Assembly (NCBI GenBank): GCA_900556255.1
Contig: USNZ01000013.1
Location: 1 to 12,715 of the forward strand
Direction: 5' to 3'
DNA: 12,715 bases
DNA from: an uncultured Oscillospiraceae bacterium
Lineage (GTDB): Bacteria; Bacillota; Clostridia; Oscillospirales; Ruminococcaceae
Shown here piece after piece: positions 1 to 7,105 of this stretch; the first letter of the stretch is position 1, and each line of letters begins with the position of its first letter. The position numbers and the translations under genes are program-made. The notes beneath the pieces are model-generated. The model saw only the letters and a program-made list of their open reading frames with translations. It had not been told where the DNA came from and did no database searches.

Positions 1-1279
1 TGCGCCCTGCGATGGGCTGCACCGAGCCGATTGCCATTGCCTACGCGGCCGCTAAGGCGCGGGATGTTTTGGGCTGTCTGCCTGACCGTATGCTGGTGGA
101 GGTCAGCGGCAATATTATAAAAAATGTGAAAAGCGTAATTATCCCTCACACCGGCGGACTGCGTGGCATTGCCGCGGCAGCCGCCGTGGGCGCTGTGGCG
201 GGCGATGCGGCCGCCGAGTTGGCGGTCATCTCCCAAGTGACCCCGAAAAAGGTCGCTGAAACGGCGCAATACCTGCAAAAGACGCCGATCGATGTGCGTT
301 GCGCAGAAAACGGCCATGTTTTTGACATTGCCATCACGGCGTGGCAGGGGGAAAACAATGCCTATGTGCGCATTGCCGACTACCACACAAACATTGTCAG
401 CATACATCGCAACGGGGAGACCCTGCTGGAAAAAACCGCCGAAACGCAGGAGGACGGCCTGACCGACCGCCGTTGCTTGTCTGTTGAGGGCATTGTGGAA
501 TTCGCTGACCATGTAGAATTGGAAACTATAAAAACGACGCTGGAACGGCAGATTGAATGTAATATGGCTATTGCGGCCGAGGGGCTGCGCGGCAATTACG
601 GCGCAAACATCGGAAGGACGCTGCTGAAAAACCACGAGGACAACATCGACTACAAGATGCGCGCCTGGGCGGCAGCGGGCAGCGACGCCCGCATGAACGG
701 CTGCGAACTGCCCGTAGTCATTAACTCCGGCAGCGGCAACCAGGGTATTACCGCCAGTGTGCCGGTCATCGTCTATGCGCGTGAAAACGGAAACTCCCAT
801 GAGGAACTGCTGCGGGCGCTCTGTGTGTCCAACCTGGTGACCATCCACCTGAAAACGGGCATTGGGCGGCTTTCCGCCTATTGCGGCGCCGTCAGTGCCG
901 GCGTGGGCGCGGGGGCAGGCATTGCCTACTTAAAAGGCGGCAGGTTTGAACAAATTGCCCACACGGTGGTCAACGCTGTGGCTGTGACCTCCTGGGCGGA
1001 GACTATCAAGCCGTGGCCCACACCATCGTTAACGCCCTGGCCGTGGTCTCCGGCATGGTTTGCGACGGGGCCAAGCCCTCCTGCGCCGCCAAAATTGCCG
1101 CCGCCGTGGACGCGGGCATTTTGGGGCTGACCATGTACGAAAACGGAAACGAGTTTTTTGGTGGGGACGGTATCGTCAAAAAGGGTGTGGAAAAAACCAT
1201 TGACACCGTCGGCCGCCTGGCCCGCATCGGCATGGAGCAGACCGATAAGGAAATCATCCATCTGATGATGGAAGTATGA
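1..1279 (+). pseudogene. Frameshifted L-cysteine desulfidase / L-serine dehydratase-like (YhaM/CyuA/CdsB family), 5' truncated
   Basis: Family members are Fe-S enzymes that split L-cysteine to H2S, ammonia and pyruvate via 2-aminoacrylate, or act on serine. The reading frame is already open at the window edge (R-P-A before the ATG at 12), and MGCTEP normally sits about 20 residues into the protein, so the true start lies upstream. Cysteines expected to bind the cluster are visible: MGCTEP at 12-29, YCGAV around 882, and CDGAKPSC at 1061-1084. The first two are in frame 3. The last is in another frame, which continues to the TGA at 1277-1279 (ending IIHLMMEV). The frame changes inside a divergent duplication at 936-1051. 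Without repair, translation from the first frame runs out of frame to 1130 and loses the CDGAKPSC cysteines, so the product should be inactive. The family assignment is strong. Whether the lesion is biological or an assembly join cannot be told from the sequence. Confidence 0.82.
936..1051 (+). repeat. Divergent tandem duplication (59-bp offset) causing the frameshift
   Basis: Copy A (936-992) encodes GGRFEQIAHTVVNAVAVTS. Copy B (995-1051), in another frame, encodes GGDYQAVAHTIVNALAVVS. By hand about 37 of 57 bases match, and many differences are at third codon positions (GCT/GCC, ACG/ACC, GTC/GTT). The offset of 59 is not a multiple of three. Removing 936-994 would join TAC TTA AAA directly to GGC GGA GAC and restore a full-length family protein. 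The differences look like two separately evolving functional homologues rather than a fresh slip duplication. Confidence 0.8.
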
Positions 1280-1291
1280 TAGGAGAACACT

Positions 1292-4168
1292 ATGCAACCT
1301 TGTGCAAATCTGCACGGCTTTGCCGTGAAACGCGTTCGCGAACTGCCGGAACTGGCAGCAAAACTCTGGGAACTGGAACACGAAAAAAGCGGTGCGCAGC
1401 TCTGCTGGCTGGATCGCGCCGATGAAAACAAAACCTTTTCCATTGCGTTTAAGACGATTCCGCAGGACTCCACAGGCGTATTCCATATACTGGAACATTC
1501 CGTGTTATGCGGTTCGGATAAATACCCTGTCAAGGAGCCGTTTGTCAATCTGCTGAAAACCTCGGTACAGACCTTCCTGAACGCCATGACCTACCCTGAC
1601 AAGACGGTATACCCTGTTTCCAGCCGCAACGACCGCGATTTCTTGAACCTGATGGATGTCTATCTGGATGCCGTACTGCACCCTGCCATTTACCATAAGC
1701 CGGAAATTTTCCGGCAGGAGGGCTGGCGCTATGAGTTGGGGGAGACCCCGATCTATCAGGGCGTCGTATTTAACGAGATGAAGGGCGCGTACAGCTCGCC
1801 CGATACCGTGATGGAAAGTACCATCAATGAACTGCTGTTCCCGAATACCTGCTATCGGTACGAATCCGGCGGCGCCCCTTCTTGCATCCCTGATTTGACC
1901 TACGAACAATTTCTGGCAAATCACAAAAAGTTTTACCACCCGTCCAATGCGCGTATCTCGCTGGTGGGCAGCGTGGATATGGACGCGGCACTTTCCAAAA
2001 TCGACAGTTTTCTGAGAGAGTTTGACCGCATTACGGCGGATTTTACCATCCCCATGCAGCAGCCTGTTGCGGCAGTGCAGCGGGAGGTGCCCTATGAGGT
2101 GGGCGAGGATGAACCGTTGGAGGGGCGCACGATGGTATGCTGCGCCACACTTCTGGGCAGCTATGCCGACACCGACCGTTATTTCGCCGCGTCGGTGCTG
2201 GCAGACTACCTGGCCGGTGACAACGATGCCCCCTTAAAACGCGCGATTCTCGACGCGGGGTTGGGGCAGGATGTCAACGTCAACGTGCGCAGTGACATAC
2301 AGCAGTCGTGGGTGTCGTGGGAGGTTTGCAACACCGACACCGAGAAGCTGCCGGAAATTCGCAATACGATCCGCGCTGTACTGCAAAAGATTGCCGACGA
2401 AGGGCTGGATGCCGGCCGTCTGGAAGCCTGCTACAATCACTTTGCGTTTTCGCAGCGTGACCGCGACGGCAGCGGTATGCCGCGCAGCTTAATTGAGGCG
2501 CTGACCATGCTGGACAGTTGGCTGTACGGCGGCGACCCCGCCCTGCCGCTGCTGGTGGACAAGCCGCTGGAAAAACTGGCGGCTGACCTGAACACGGATC
2601 TGTTTGCAGACCTCATCCGCGAACTGTTCCTGGACGAGAGCCACAGCGTGACCGCTGTGTTGGTGCCCTCGCATACGGTGGGGGCCGAAAAGGCCAAGGC
2701 CGAGGCAGACCGTTTGGCAGCAGAGACCGCCGCCTGGACGCCCGAAAAGCGCGCCGAACTGCAGAAACAGGCAGAGGAATTGGCTCGCTGGCAGCAGACT
2801 CCCGACAGCGAGGAGGCAGTCAAGACTATACCGATGCTGCAGCTTTCCGACCTGAAGGCGGAACCGCAGGATTTGCCCGTTGCCGTGACAAAGCATGGCA
2901 ATGTAACGGTGCTGCGCCACAAAACGGGTGACGGCCTCGTGTATATGAATGTCTACTTTGAGGCGAACGACCTGTCCGAGAAGGAACTGCCGGTGCTTAC
3001 CGCCATGAGTATGCTGCTGGGCACTGCCGGCACAAAACAGCACGGCAGCGAGGAACTGCAGATGCTGATCAAACAAAAAATCGGCAGAATCAACTTCCAG
3101 GTCAACACTCTGCCCGGTGAGGATGTCGAACACTGCCGTGTGCAGTTGGTGGCGCGCATGGCGTGTTTGCCGGAGCAAGGCGAGGAAGCGATTGAGCTGC
3201 TGACAGAAATTTTGCGTGATACAGAATTTTCTGACCGCAAGCTGCTGCGTGACCGCTTGAGCCAAGCGGCGCTGAACGCCCAGATGAGCCTGGCCGACAA
3301 CGGCGAGGAGTACGCCGAGATTCGTGTAGGAGCGTACAATTCTGCGCGGGGTGTGGCAAAAGAGTATCTCTGCGGACGAGAAATGGCCGTTTGGCTGAAG
3401 GAGCAGGCCGCTGCCGAGGATACCGAGCTGGACATTGTGCTGCATACAATGCAGATGCTGGCAGCGCGCATTTTTGCGGAAAGCCGTATGACGGTTTCCG
3501 GCTCGGACAATGTGAAAAACGAATGGTTGGATATCTTGGCGCTGCCGCAGGGCTGTCCTGCGCCGAAATGGGCGGTCTATGCGCCGTGGGGGGCAAGGCA
3601 AGAGGGGCTGACCATCCCGGCGTCGGTCAGCTTTGCCGTCAAAGGCACCAATTTCAAGCGCCGCGGCGGGAAGTTCAGCGGTTGTTATCCTGTTCTGGTC
3701 AACATCTTGACCTTCACCTACCTATGGGGCAAAATTCGTGTGCAGGGCGGAGCCTACGGCTGCGGACTGATTGCCCGAAACGACGGCGATGTCGCCTTCT
3801 ATACCTACCGCGACCCGCAGCCAGGACGCTCACTGAAAATTATGAACGGTGCAGCGCAGTATATTCGCAACTTCTGCGCGGCGGGGAACGACCTGACCGG
3901 CTATATTCTGGGAAGTGTTTCCACACTGGATCCGCTGCTGAACAACCGCATGGCGATGCTGGTGGCAGAAACCCGCTATTTTAAGGGCACAACCCACGCA
4001 GATGTCTGCCGCTATTACAGCCAACTGGTGCATACGACCCACAAGGACCTGCTGGAACTGTGCGACGTGCTGGACGAAATTGCCGCCGATAACGCGGTTT
4101 GCATTGTGGCGGGCAAAAACCTGTTGGACGATTGCGGCGATGCCGTGACAGCTCGTTTGAGCATTTGA
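1292..4168 (+). CDS. M16C family zinc metallopeptidase (PreP/Cym1-like, insulinase superfamily)
   Basis: This 958-residue protein is a full-length M16C peptidase; family members are about 970 residues and form two halves that close around peptide substrates. The inverted zinc motif HILEH lies at residues 65-69 (H65 and H69 zinc ligands, E68 catalytic base), and the third ligand is E162 in VVFNEMKGAYSSP. The C-terminal half keeps the RVQGGAYG substrate-binding element (R816, Y822). The stretch between fits the M16C-associated linker domain. There is no signal peptide or membrane segment, so a cytoplasmic enzyme degrading small peptides is likely. AGGAG at 1281-1285 is six bases before the ATG and the gene starts 12 bases after the desulfidase stop, so the two are probably cotranscribed. 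The exact substrate cannot be predicted. A 370-codon open frame on the opposite strand (2489-3601) is a shadow. Confidence 0.93.
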   Translation: MQPCANLHGFAVKRVRELPELAAKLWELEHEKSGAQLCWLDRADENKTFSIAFKTIPQDSTGVFHILEHSVLCGSDKYPVKEPFVNLLKTSVQTFLNAMTYPDKTVYPVSSRNDRDFLNLMDVYLDAVLHPAIYHKPEIFRQEGWRYELGETPIYQGVVFNEMKGAYSSPDTVMESTINELLFPNTCYRYESGGAPSCIPDLTYEQFLANHKKFYHPSNARISLVGSVDMDAALSKIDSFLREFDRITADFTIPMQQPVAAVQREVPYEVGEDEPLEGRTMVCCATLLGSYADTDRYFAASVLADYLAGDNDAPLKRAILDAGLGQDVNVNVRSDIQQSWVSWEVCNTDTEKLPEIRNTIRAVLQKIADEGLDAGRLEACYNHFAFSQRDRDGSGMPRSLIEALTMLDSWLYGGDPALPLLVDKPLEKLAADLNTDLFADLIRELFLDESHSVTAVLVPSHTVGAEKAKAEADRLAAETAAWTPEKRAELQKQAEELARWQQTPDSEEAVKTIPMLQLSDLKAEPQDLPVAVTKHGNVTVLRHKTGDGLVYMNVYFEANDLSEKELPVLTAMSMLLGTAGTKQHGSEELQMLIKQKIGRINFQVNTLPGEDVEHCRVQLVARMACLPEQGEEAIELLTEILRDTEFSDRKLLRDRLSQAALNAQMSLADNGEEYAEIRVGAYNSARGVAKEYLCGREMAVWLKEQAAAEDTELDIVLHTMQMLAARIFAESRMTVSGSDNVKNEWLDILALPQGCPAPKWAVYAPWGARQEGLTIPASVSFAVKGTNFKRRGGKFSGCYPVLVNILTFTYLWGKIRVQGGAYGCGLIARNDGDVAFYTYRDPQPGRSLKIMNGAAQYIRNFCAAGNDLTGYILGSVSTLDPLLNNRMAMLVAETRYFKGTTHADVCRYYSQLVHTTHKDLLELCDVLDEIAADNAVCIVAGKNLLDDCGDAVTARLSI

Positions 4169-4251
4169 TTTTTGCCTTATCGGGCAAAGAACGGAAATTG
4201 CGCATCGAATAAAAGTTTTGATATGCGGGATGGAATTCGGACGAGAGGGTA

Positions 4252-4280
4252 TTGAAATTCATTTTCAGATACGGTATGAA
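4252..4280 (+). promoter_or_regulatory. Candidate sigma-A promoter for ridA
   Basis: TTGAAA at 4252-4257 and TATGAA at 4275-4280 are separated by exactly 17 bases. The predicted start near 4287 leaves a short leader that still contains the AGAGG ribosome binding site at 4302-4306. The 144-base gap after the peptidase gene also suggests that ridA has its own promoter. I see no strong terminator between the two genes, so readthrough is possible as well. Confidence 0.55.
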
Positions 4281-4312
4281 AAAGCTACACACTTACAAAA
4301 AAGAGGTTTACC

Positions 4313-4681
4313 ATGAAGGTTATTGCAACACCTAACGCGCCGGCGGCCATCGGGCCGTATTCTCAGGGCATGGTTTGCGGCGGCTTTGTCTACTGTTCGG
4401 GCCAGATTCCGGTCAACCCGTCTGACGGTACGATCCCGCAGGGCATTGAGGCGCAGGCGCATCAAAGCTGCAAAAATGCGGCCGCTGTGTTGGCGGCCGG
4501 GGGGACCGGAATCGAAAAGGTCGTAAAGACTACCTGCTTTTTGGCCGATATCGCAGACTTCGCGGCGTTTAACCAAGTATACGCCGAATATTTTGTCAGC
4601 AAACCGGCCCGCAGCTGCTGTGCCGTAAAGGACTTGCCCAAGGGCGTTTTGTGTGAAATTGAGGCTGTAGCCGAGCTGTAA
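4313..4681 (+). CDS. ridA: RidA family reactive enamine/imine deaminase
   Basis: RidA proteins are small homotrimeric enzymes that hydrolyse 2-aminoacrylate and related enamines/imines made by PLP or Fe-S lyases, protecting PLP enzymes from damage. The 122-residue product has the normal length (about 125-130). It shows the opening PNAPAAIGPYSQG (residues 7-19), the YCSGQIP strand (27-33), and the signature KPARSCCAV with the carboxylate-binding arginine R100, followed by CEIEAVAEL with E117. The start is fixed by AGAGG six bases upstream. The desulfidase-like gene two genes upstream would generate the classical RidA substrate, which supports a detoxification role. Two terminators follow. Paralogs in this superfamily sometimes have other substrates, but the arginine and length fit true RidA. 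Confidence 0.93.
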   Translation: MKVIATPNAPAAIGPYSQGMVCGGFVYCSGQIPVNPSDGTIPQGIEAQAHQSCKNAAAVLAAGGTGIEKVVKTTCFLADIADFAAFNQVYAEYFVSKPARSCCAVKDLPKGVLCEIEAVAEL

Positions 4682-4695
4682 AGGGCGGATTTTAT

Positions 4696-4731
4696 GCAGG
4701 GTCTCCGTTTTTACGGGGATCCTGCTTTTTT
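4696..4731 (+). terminator. Rho-independent terminator after ridA
   Basis: A 13-bp stem (4696-4708 with 4713-4725, including two G-U wobbles) closes a TTTT loop and is followed by six T at 4726-4731. It begins 14 bases after the ridA stop codon. Confidence 0.88.
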
Positions 4732-4770
4732 GGCGTCTAAAAAGAATATTGCAGTATCGATGGTATTTCA

Positions 4771-4808
4771 AAGCAAGGGAAATAAACGGGGGTATCCCTT
4801 GCTTTTTT
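4771..4808 (+). terminator. Second, tandem Rho-independent terminator
   Basis: A perfect 10-bp stem AAGCAAGGGA (4771-4780) / TCCCTTGCTT (4795-4804), extendable by one A-T pair, has a 14-base loop and a T run at 4803-4808. It stands 40 bases after the first terminator and insulates the next gene. Its right arm also holds the possible -35 box of the next promoter. Confidence 0.8.
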
Positions 4809-4827
4809 CTGCTGGTGAATTTATAAT
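4799..4827 (+). promoter_or_regulatory. Candidate promoter of the decayed diguanylate cyclase gene
   Basis: A perfect TATAAT at 4822-4827 stands 17 bases after TTGCTT at 4799-4804. The -35 lies inside the right arm of the preceding terminator. A leader of about 50 bases leads to a strong purine-rich ribosome binding site (GGGAGGGAG, 4877-4885). The expression signals look intact although the gene is broken. Confidence 0.55.
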
Positions 4828-4887
4828 ACGTAACAAACAAAAGATTTGCTGTGAAATAAAATATTTTGGCAATAACGGGAGGGAGTT

Positions 4888-5492
4888 GTGAAGAAAATCA
4901 GCATCCGCACCGTCAGCATAGTGATTTTTCTGATAACCGTGGTAATCGGAGGTATGCCGGCCCTTATATCCTCGGAGTGCACACGGCAGTTTCAGAACCT
5001 GCAGGACGAAACGGAACGGTTTATCCAGTGCGAAAGTGCCTTACAGCAGATGCAGGCAGGCTCTGACTATCTGGAAAAGTAGGTCCCAGTATGTGCAGAC
5101 GGGGCAGTATATCCACTAATAAGGTATATCAGGAAAACCTGGTGGCGCAAAAGCTGATACGCCATGAGGCTGAGAACGATGCCTTGACAGATGCGCTGAA
5201 CCGCGGTGCGTTTGAAAAAATCCTGAGCATTTATGAGCAGGGAGATACTTCCTTTGCCATGATCATGGTGGATGTCGACAGCGATCTGAAGGAGGTTGTG
5301 CGGGAAAAAATCGCACAGGTAAACGAGAACCTGTCAAATCCCACGGACGGGTTGCCGGCGGTTTCTTTAAGTGTCGGCGTAGCATTCTTTGACCGAGAAA
5401 ATCCCGGTGACAGTATTTTCAAGGACGCCGATAAAGCCTTGTATAAGGTAAAAAACAACGGCCGCCACAGCTGCAGTTTCTACGAAAGATAA
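4888..5492 (+). pseudogene. Decayed membrane-bound diguanylate cyclase, GGDEF core deleted
   Basis: Intact relatives are membrane sensors that make cyclic di-GMP. The GTG start at 4888 follows GGGAGGGAG. The first 64 codons encode one membrane segment (about residues 8-27) and a short helical stretch ending LEK and a stop at 5080-5082. A remnant QYVQTGQYIH is readable at 5087-5116 in a second frame. The third frame (from about 5091) carries the linker NLVAQKLIRHEAENDALTDA and cyclase ends: LNRGAFEKIL, then SLSVGVAF, DRENPGDSIFKDADKALYKV and GRHSCSFYER to the TAA at 5490-5492. The central strands with the metal-binding and GGDEF motifs are absent: FAMIMVDVDSDL runs straight from the first half into the second, a loss of roughly 60 residues. 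At least two frameshifts plus deletions make this a dead gene. A small residual membrane peptide could still be translated. Confidence 0.85.
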
Positions 5493-5530
5493 AAAAGCAA
5501 TTCCCGGCTCCGAGCCGGGAATTGCTTTTT
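5491..5530. terminator. Bidirectional terminator between convergent genes
   Basis: GCAATTCCCGGC (5497-5508) pairs perfectly with GCCGGGAATTGC (5514-5525) around a five-base loop. A run of A on the left (5491-5496) and of T on the right (5526-5530) provide U-tracts on both strands. It overlaps the stop codons of the plus-strand cyclase remnant and of the minus-strand glycosyltransferase, so it can end both transcripts. Confidence 0.92.
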
Positions 5531-6518
5531 ATAGGGCGTATAGTTTTACCAACTCACTTCCGATGACGGTTAAATCCCGCTGCAGTGCGGTTTTGCGCCC
5601 GGCCTCCACCGTGCTGGGCAGACGATTTTGCAGCAGTGCCGCCAGCTTGCTGCCAAGGGCGGCGGTGTCGGCAGCCTTGTGCACATTCTCACCGTCTTGC
5701 AGCCAGCCGCGGTACACAGGGATGTCCCGCACTAAGGTGGGGGTGCCGCAGGCAAGCGCCTCTAAAACGACAATGCCCTCCGTTTCCTCGTGGCTGCAAA
5801 ATAAGAAAGCATCCGCGCCGCAGTAAGCATCGCGCAGCTGCGCCTGTGTCAGAAAGCCGGGAAATCGAACGTTGGCAGGTGCTTTTTGCATGGCTCTGCG
5901 GATATCACGCGGCACGAGCAGAGGATCGGTATACCCGAACCACAAAAATTGCACCTGCGGGAATTTGCGTGCCAGCGCCAGAAAATCCAGAATACCCTTG
6001 CGCTGCATAAAATGTCCCACACTGATAACCACCTTGTCGGCATCAGCGATGCCATAGCACTGCCGAAATGCCGTGCGCCGTGCAGGACTGGGCGCAAAAA
6101 AATGTGTATCAACGCCGTTCGACAAAACCTTTACCGGCGGATGCAGACCGTAGCTGCGCAAGATTTCGGCAGAGTAGGGCGTAGGAGTTACGATCCAATC
6201 TGCCAGATTGTAACAAAAGCAGAGCCAGCGTCGAAATAGCGGCGCCAGTACATCAGAACAGACAAAGGAGTGCCGGAAATCCAGCTCGGTCGAGTGTCCG
6301 TACCAAACGACTTTCTCGCCCCTTGCCCGGGCGCGCAAGGCGGCCAGAACGGAGCAGGGGAAAACGGTGTTGATATGTACGGCATCGGCGCGGGGCTTCC
6401 AGCAGGACACCACCTGCACCCCGGCACTTTGCAGGGCGGCGCGCTGGTGGTTGGCTGCCTGCCCGACACCGCTTTTGTTGACAAGGCGCAGGGAACCTGT
6501 ATAAATATGTACCCGCAT
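5529..6518 (-). CDS. GT4 family glycosyltransferase, diglucosyl-diacylglycerol synthase-like
   Basis: This 329-residue retaining GT-B glycosyltransferase (GT4) is the last gene of the operon. The acceptor half opens MRVHIYTGSLRLVNKSGVGQ (1-20), the KSGVG/KSGIG glycine loop seen in Firmicute glycolipid synthases such as CpoA/LafA. WYGHSTELDFRHSF (72-85) follows. The donor half has NGVDTHFF (134-141), SVGHFMQRKG (166-175) with the phosphate-contacting basic pair, and the EX7E motif E245/E253 in EETEGIVVLEALACGTP. Likely role: add a second sugar to a membrane glycolipid at the cytoplasmic face. The start at 6518 is chosen because GGAGG (6528-6524) lies five bases upstream. A longer frame to 6707 only reads antisense through the neighbour. 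The ribosome binding site is fused to the stop of the upstream gene, implying coupled translation. Sugar and lipid specificity are inferred. Confidence 0.87.
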   Translation of the reverse strand: MRVHIYTGSLRLVNKSGVGQAANHQRAALQSAGVQVVSCWKPRADAVHINTVFPCSVLAALRARARGEKVVWYGHSTELDFRHSFVCSDVLAPLFRRWLCFCYNLADWIVTPTPYSAEILRSYGLHPPVKVLSNGVDTHFFAPSPARRTAFRQCYGIADADKVVISVGHFMQRKGILDFLALARKFPQVQFLWFGYTDPLLVPRDIRRAMQKAPANVRFPGFLTQAQLRDAYCGADAFLFCSHEETEGIVVLEALACGTPTLVRDIPVYRGWLQDGENVHKAADTAALGSKLAALLQNRLPSTVEAGRKTALQRDLTVIGSELVKLYAL

Positions 6519-6520
6519 AG

Positions 6521-7105
6521 TTACCTCCAAAGTCCGAAAATGTTTTGTGCCACGGCAGTCAACCCCATGCTGTACAGGGCAATGGAGGCCGGTTTGCACA
6601 GCAGAATGATGGCAGTATATAGCTGCCAACGCATCGAGGTGGTACCTGCCAAAAAGCAGAGATAATCGTCCGGTGCCACCGGGATGAATATAAAAAATGC
6701 GAACCAACGTGCAAAGCGGCTGCCGGAACCGAGCTTGCTGTCGTATTTTTCAATCAGCCTTGGGGGAAACAGACTCTCCAACAGCGGGCGCCCGCAGGAA
6801 CGGGCAATGGCAAAGGCTGCCAGCGAACCCAAGCAGATCCCGACGTAATTGAACCAGAATCCCCGCCATGCGCCGAAGAAAATCACACCCGCAAGACATC
6901 CCAGCCCGCCCGGCAAAATGGGCAGCACGACCTGCACGGCTTGAAATATCACAAAAATGAAAGGTGCGCCCCAGCCGAACTGTGCCAGATAATCGGTCAA
7001 CGCCTCGCGTGAGGTAAAAACCCCGGCACGCCAAAAAAGCAATGCCAACACGGCGCACAGAAAAAGGCCGGAAAGGGATGCCGCTTGATACCATTTTTTT
7101 ACCAT
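6521..7105 (-). CDS. VTT-domain (TVP38/TMEM64, DedA superfamily) membrane protein
   Basis: This 194-residue integral membrane protein carries the SNARE-associated/VTT domain. Hydrophobic segments lie at about 11-28, 48-78 (a re-entrant-type stretch, FQAVQVVLPILPGG at 54-67), 83-102, 135-155 and 163-190. Family hallmarks are the proline-glycine element at 62-67, GLGCLAGVIFFGAWRG, the GSLAAFAIARSCGR segment and FIPVAPDDYLCFLAGTT (140-156). Members of the superfamily act as lipid scramblases or undecaprenyl-phosphate/phospholipid translocases. The start at 7105 has GGGAGG seven bases upstream. It overlaps the stop of the upstream glycosyltransferase by seven bases (ATGGTAA). Its stop is two bases before the next ATG. 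Its place between two lipid glycosyltransferases suggests a task in glycolipid translocation or bilayer balance. That task is inference; the family call is firm. Confidence 0.88.
   Translation of the reverse strand: MVKKWYQAASLSGLFLCAVLALLFWRAGVFTSREALTDYLAQFGWGAPFIFVIFQAVQVVLPILPGGLGCLAGVIFFGAWRGFWFNYVGICLGSLAAFAIARSCGRPLLESLFPPRLIEKYDSKLGSGSRFARWFAFFIFIPVAPDDYLCFLAGTTSMRWQLYTAIILLCKPASIALYSMGLTAVAQNIFGLWR

Noticed and set aside
12..14. ATG at 12 as the start of the desulfidase gene
   Set aside because: The frame is open to the window edge and the MGCTEP motif is internal in this family, so the gene is 5' truncated by the window.
960..1020. Programmed ribosomal frameshift in the desulfidase gene
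   Set aside because: There is no slippery heptamer at the junction, and the duplicated homologous segment explains the frame change better.
926..1587. Two minus-strand open frames over the desulfidase/peptidase junction
   Set aside because: Both are antisense to recognised coding sequence and show no family motifs.
2489..3601. Long minus-strand open frame (370 codons) opposite the M16C peptidase
   Set aside because: It lies wholly inside a well-supported gene, has no ribosome binding site, and the translated sequence has no recognisable domain; it is a product of biased codon use on the other strand.
4171..4188. TTTGCC/GGCAAA hairpin after the peptidase gene
   Set aside because: Only six pairs, and no T run follows on either strand, so it is not a convincing terminator.
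6519..6707. N-terminal extension of the second glycosyltransferase
   Set aside because: It only reads out of frame through the VTT gene; the MRVHIY start has a proper GGAGG and fits the family's N-terminus.
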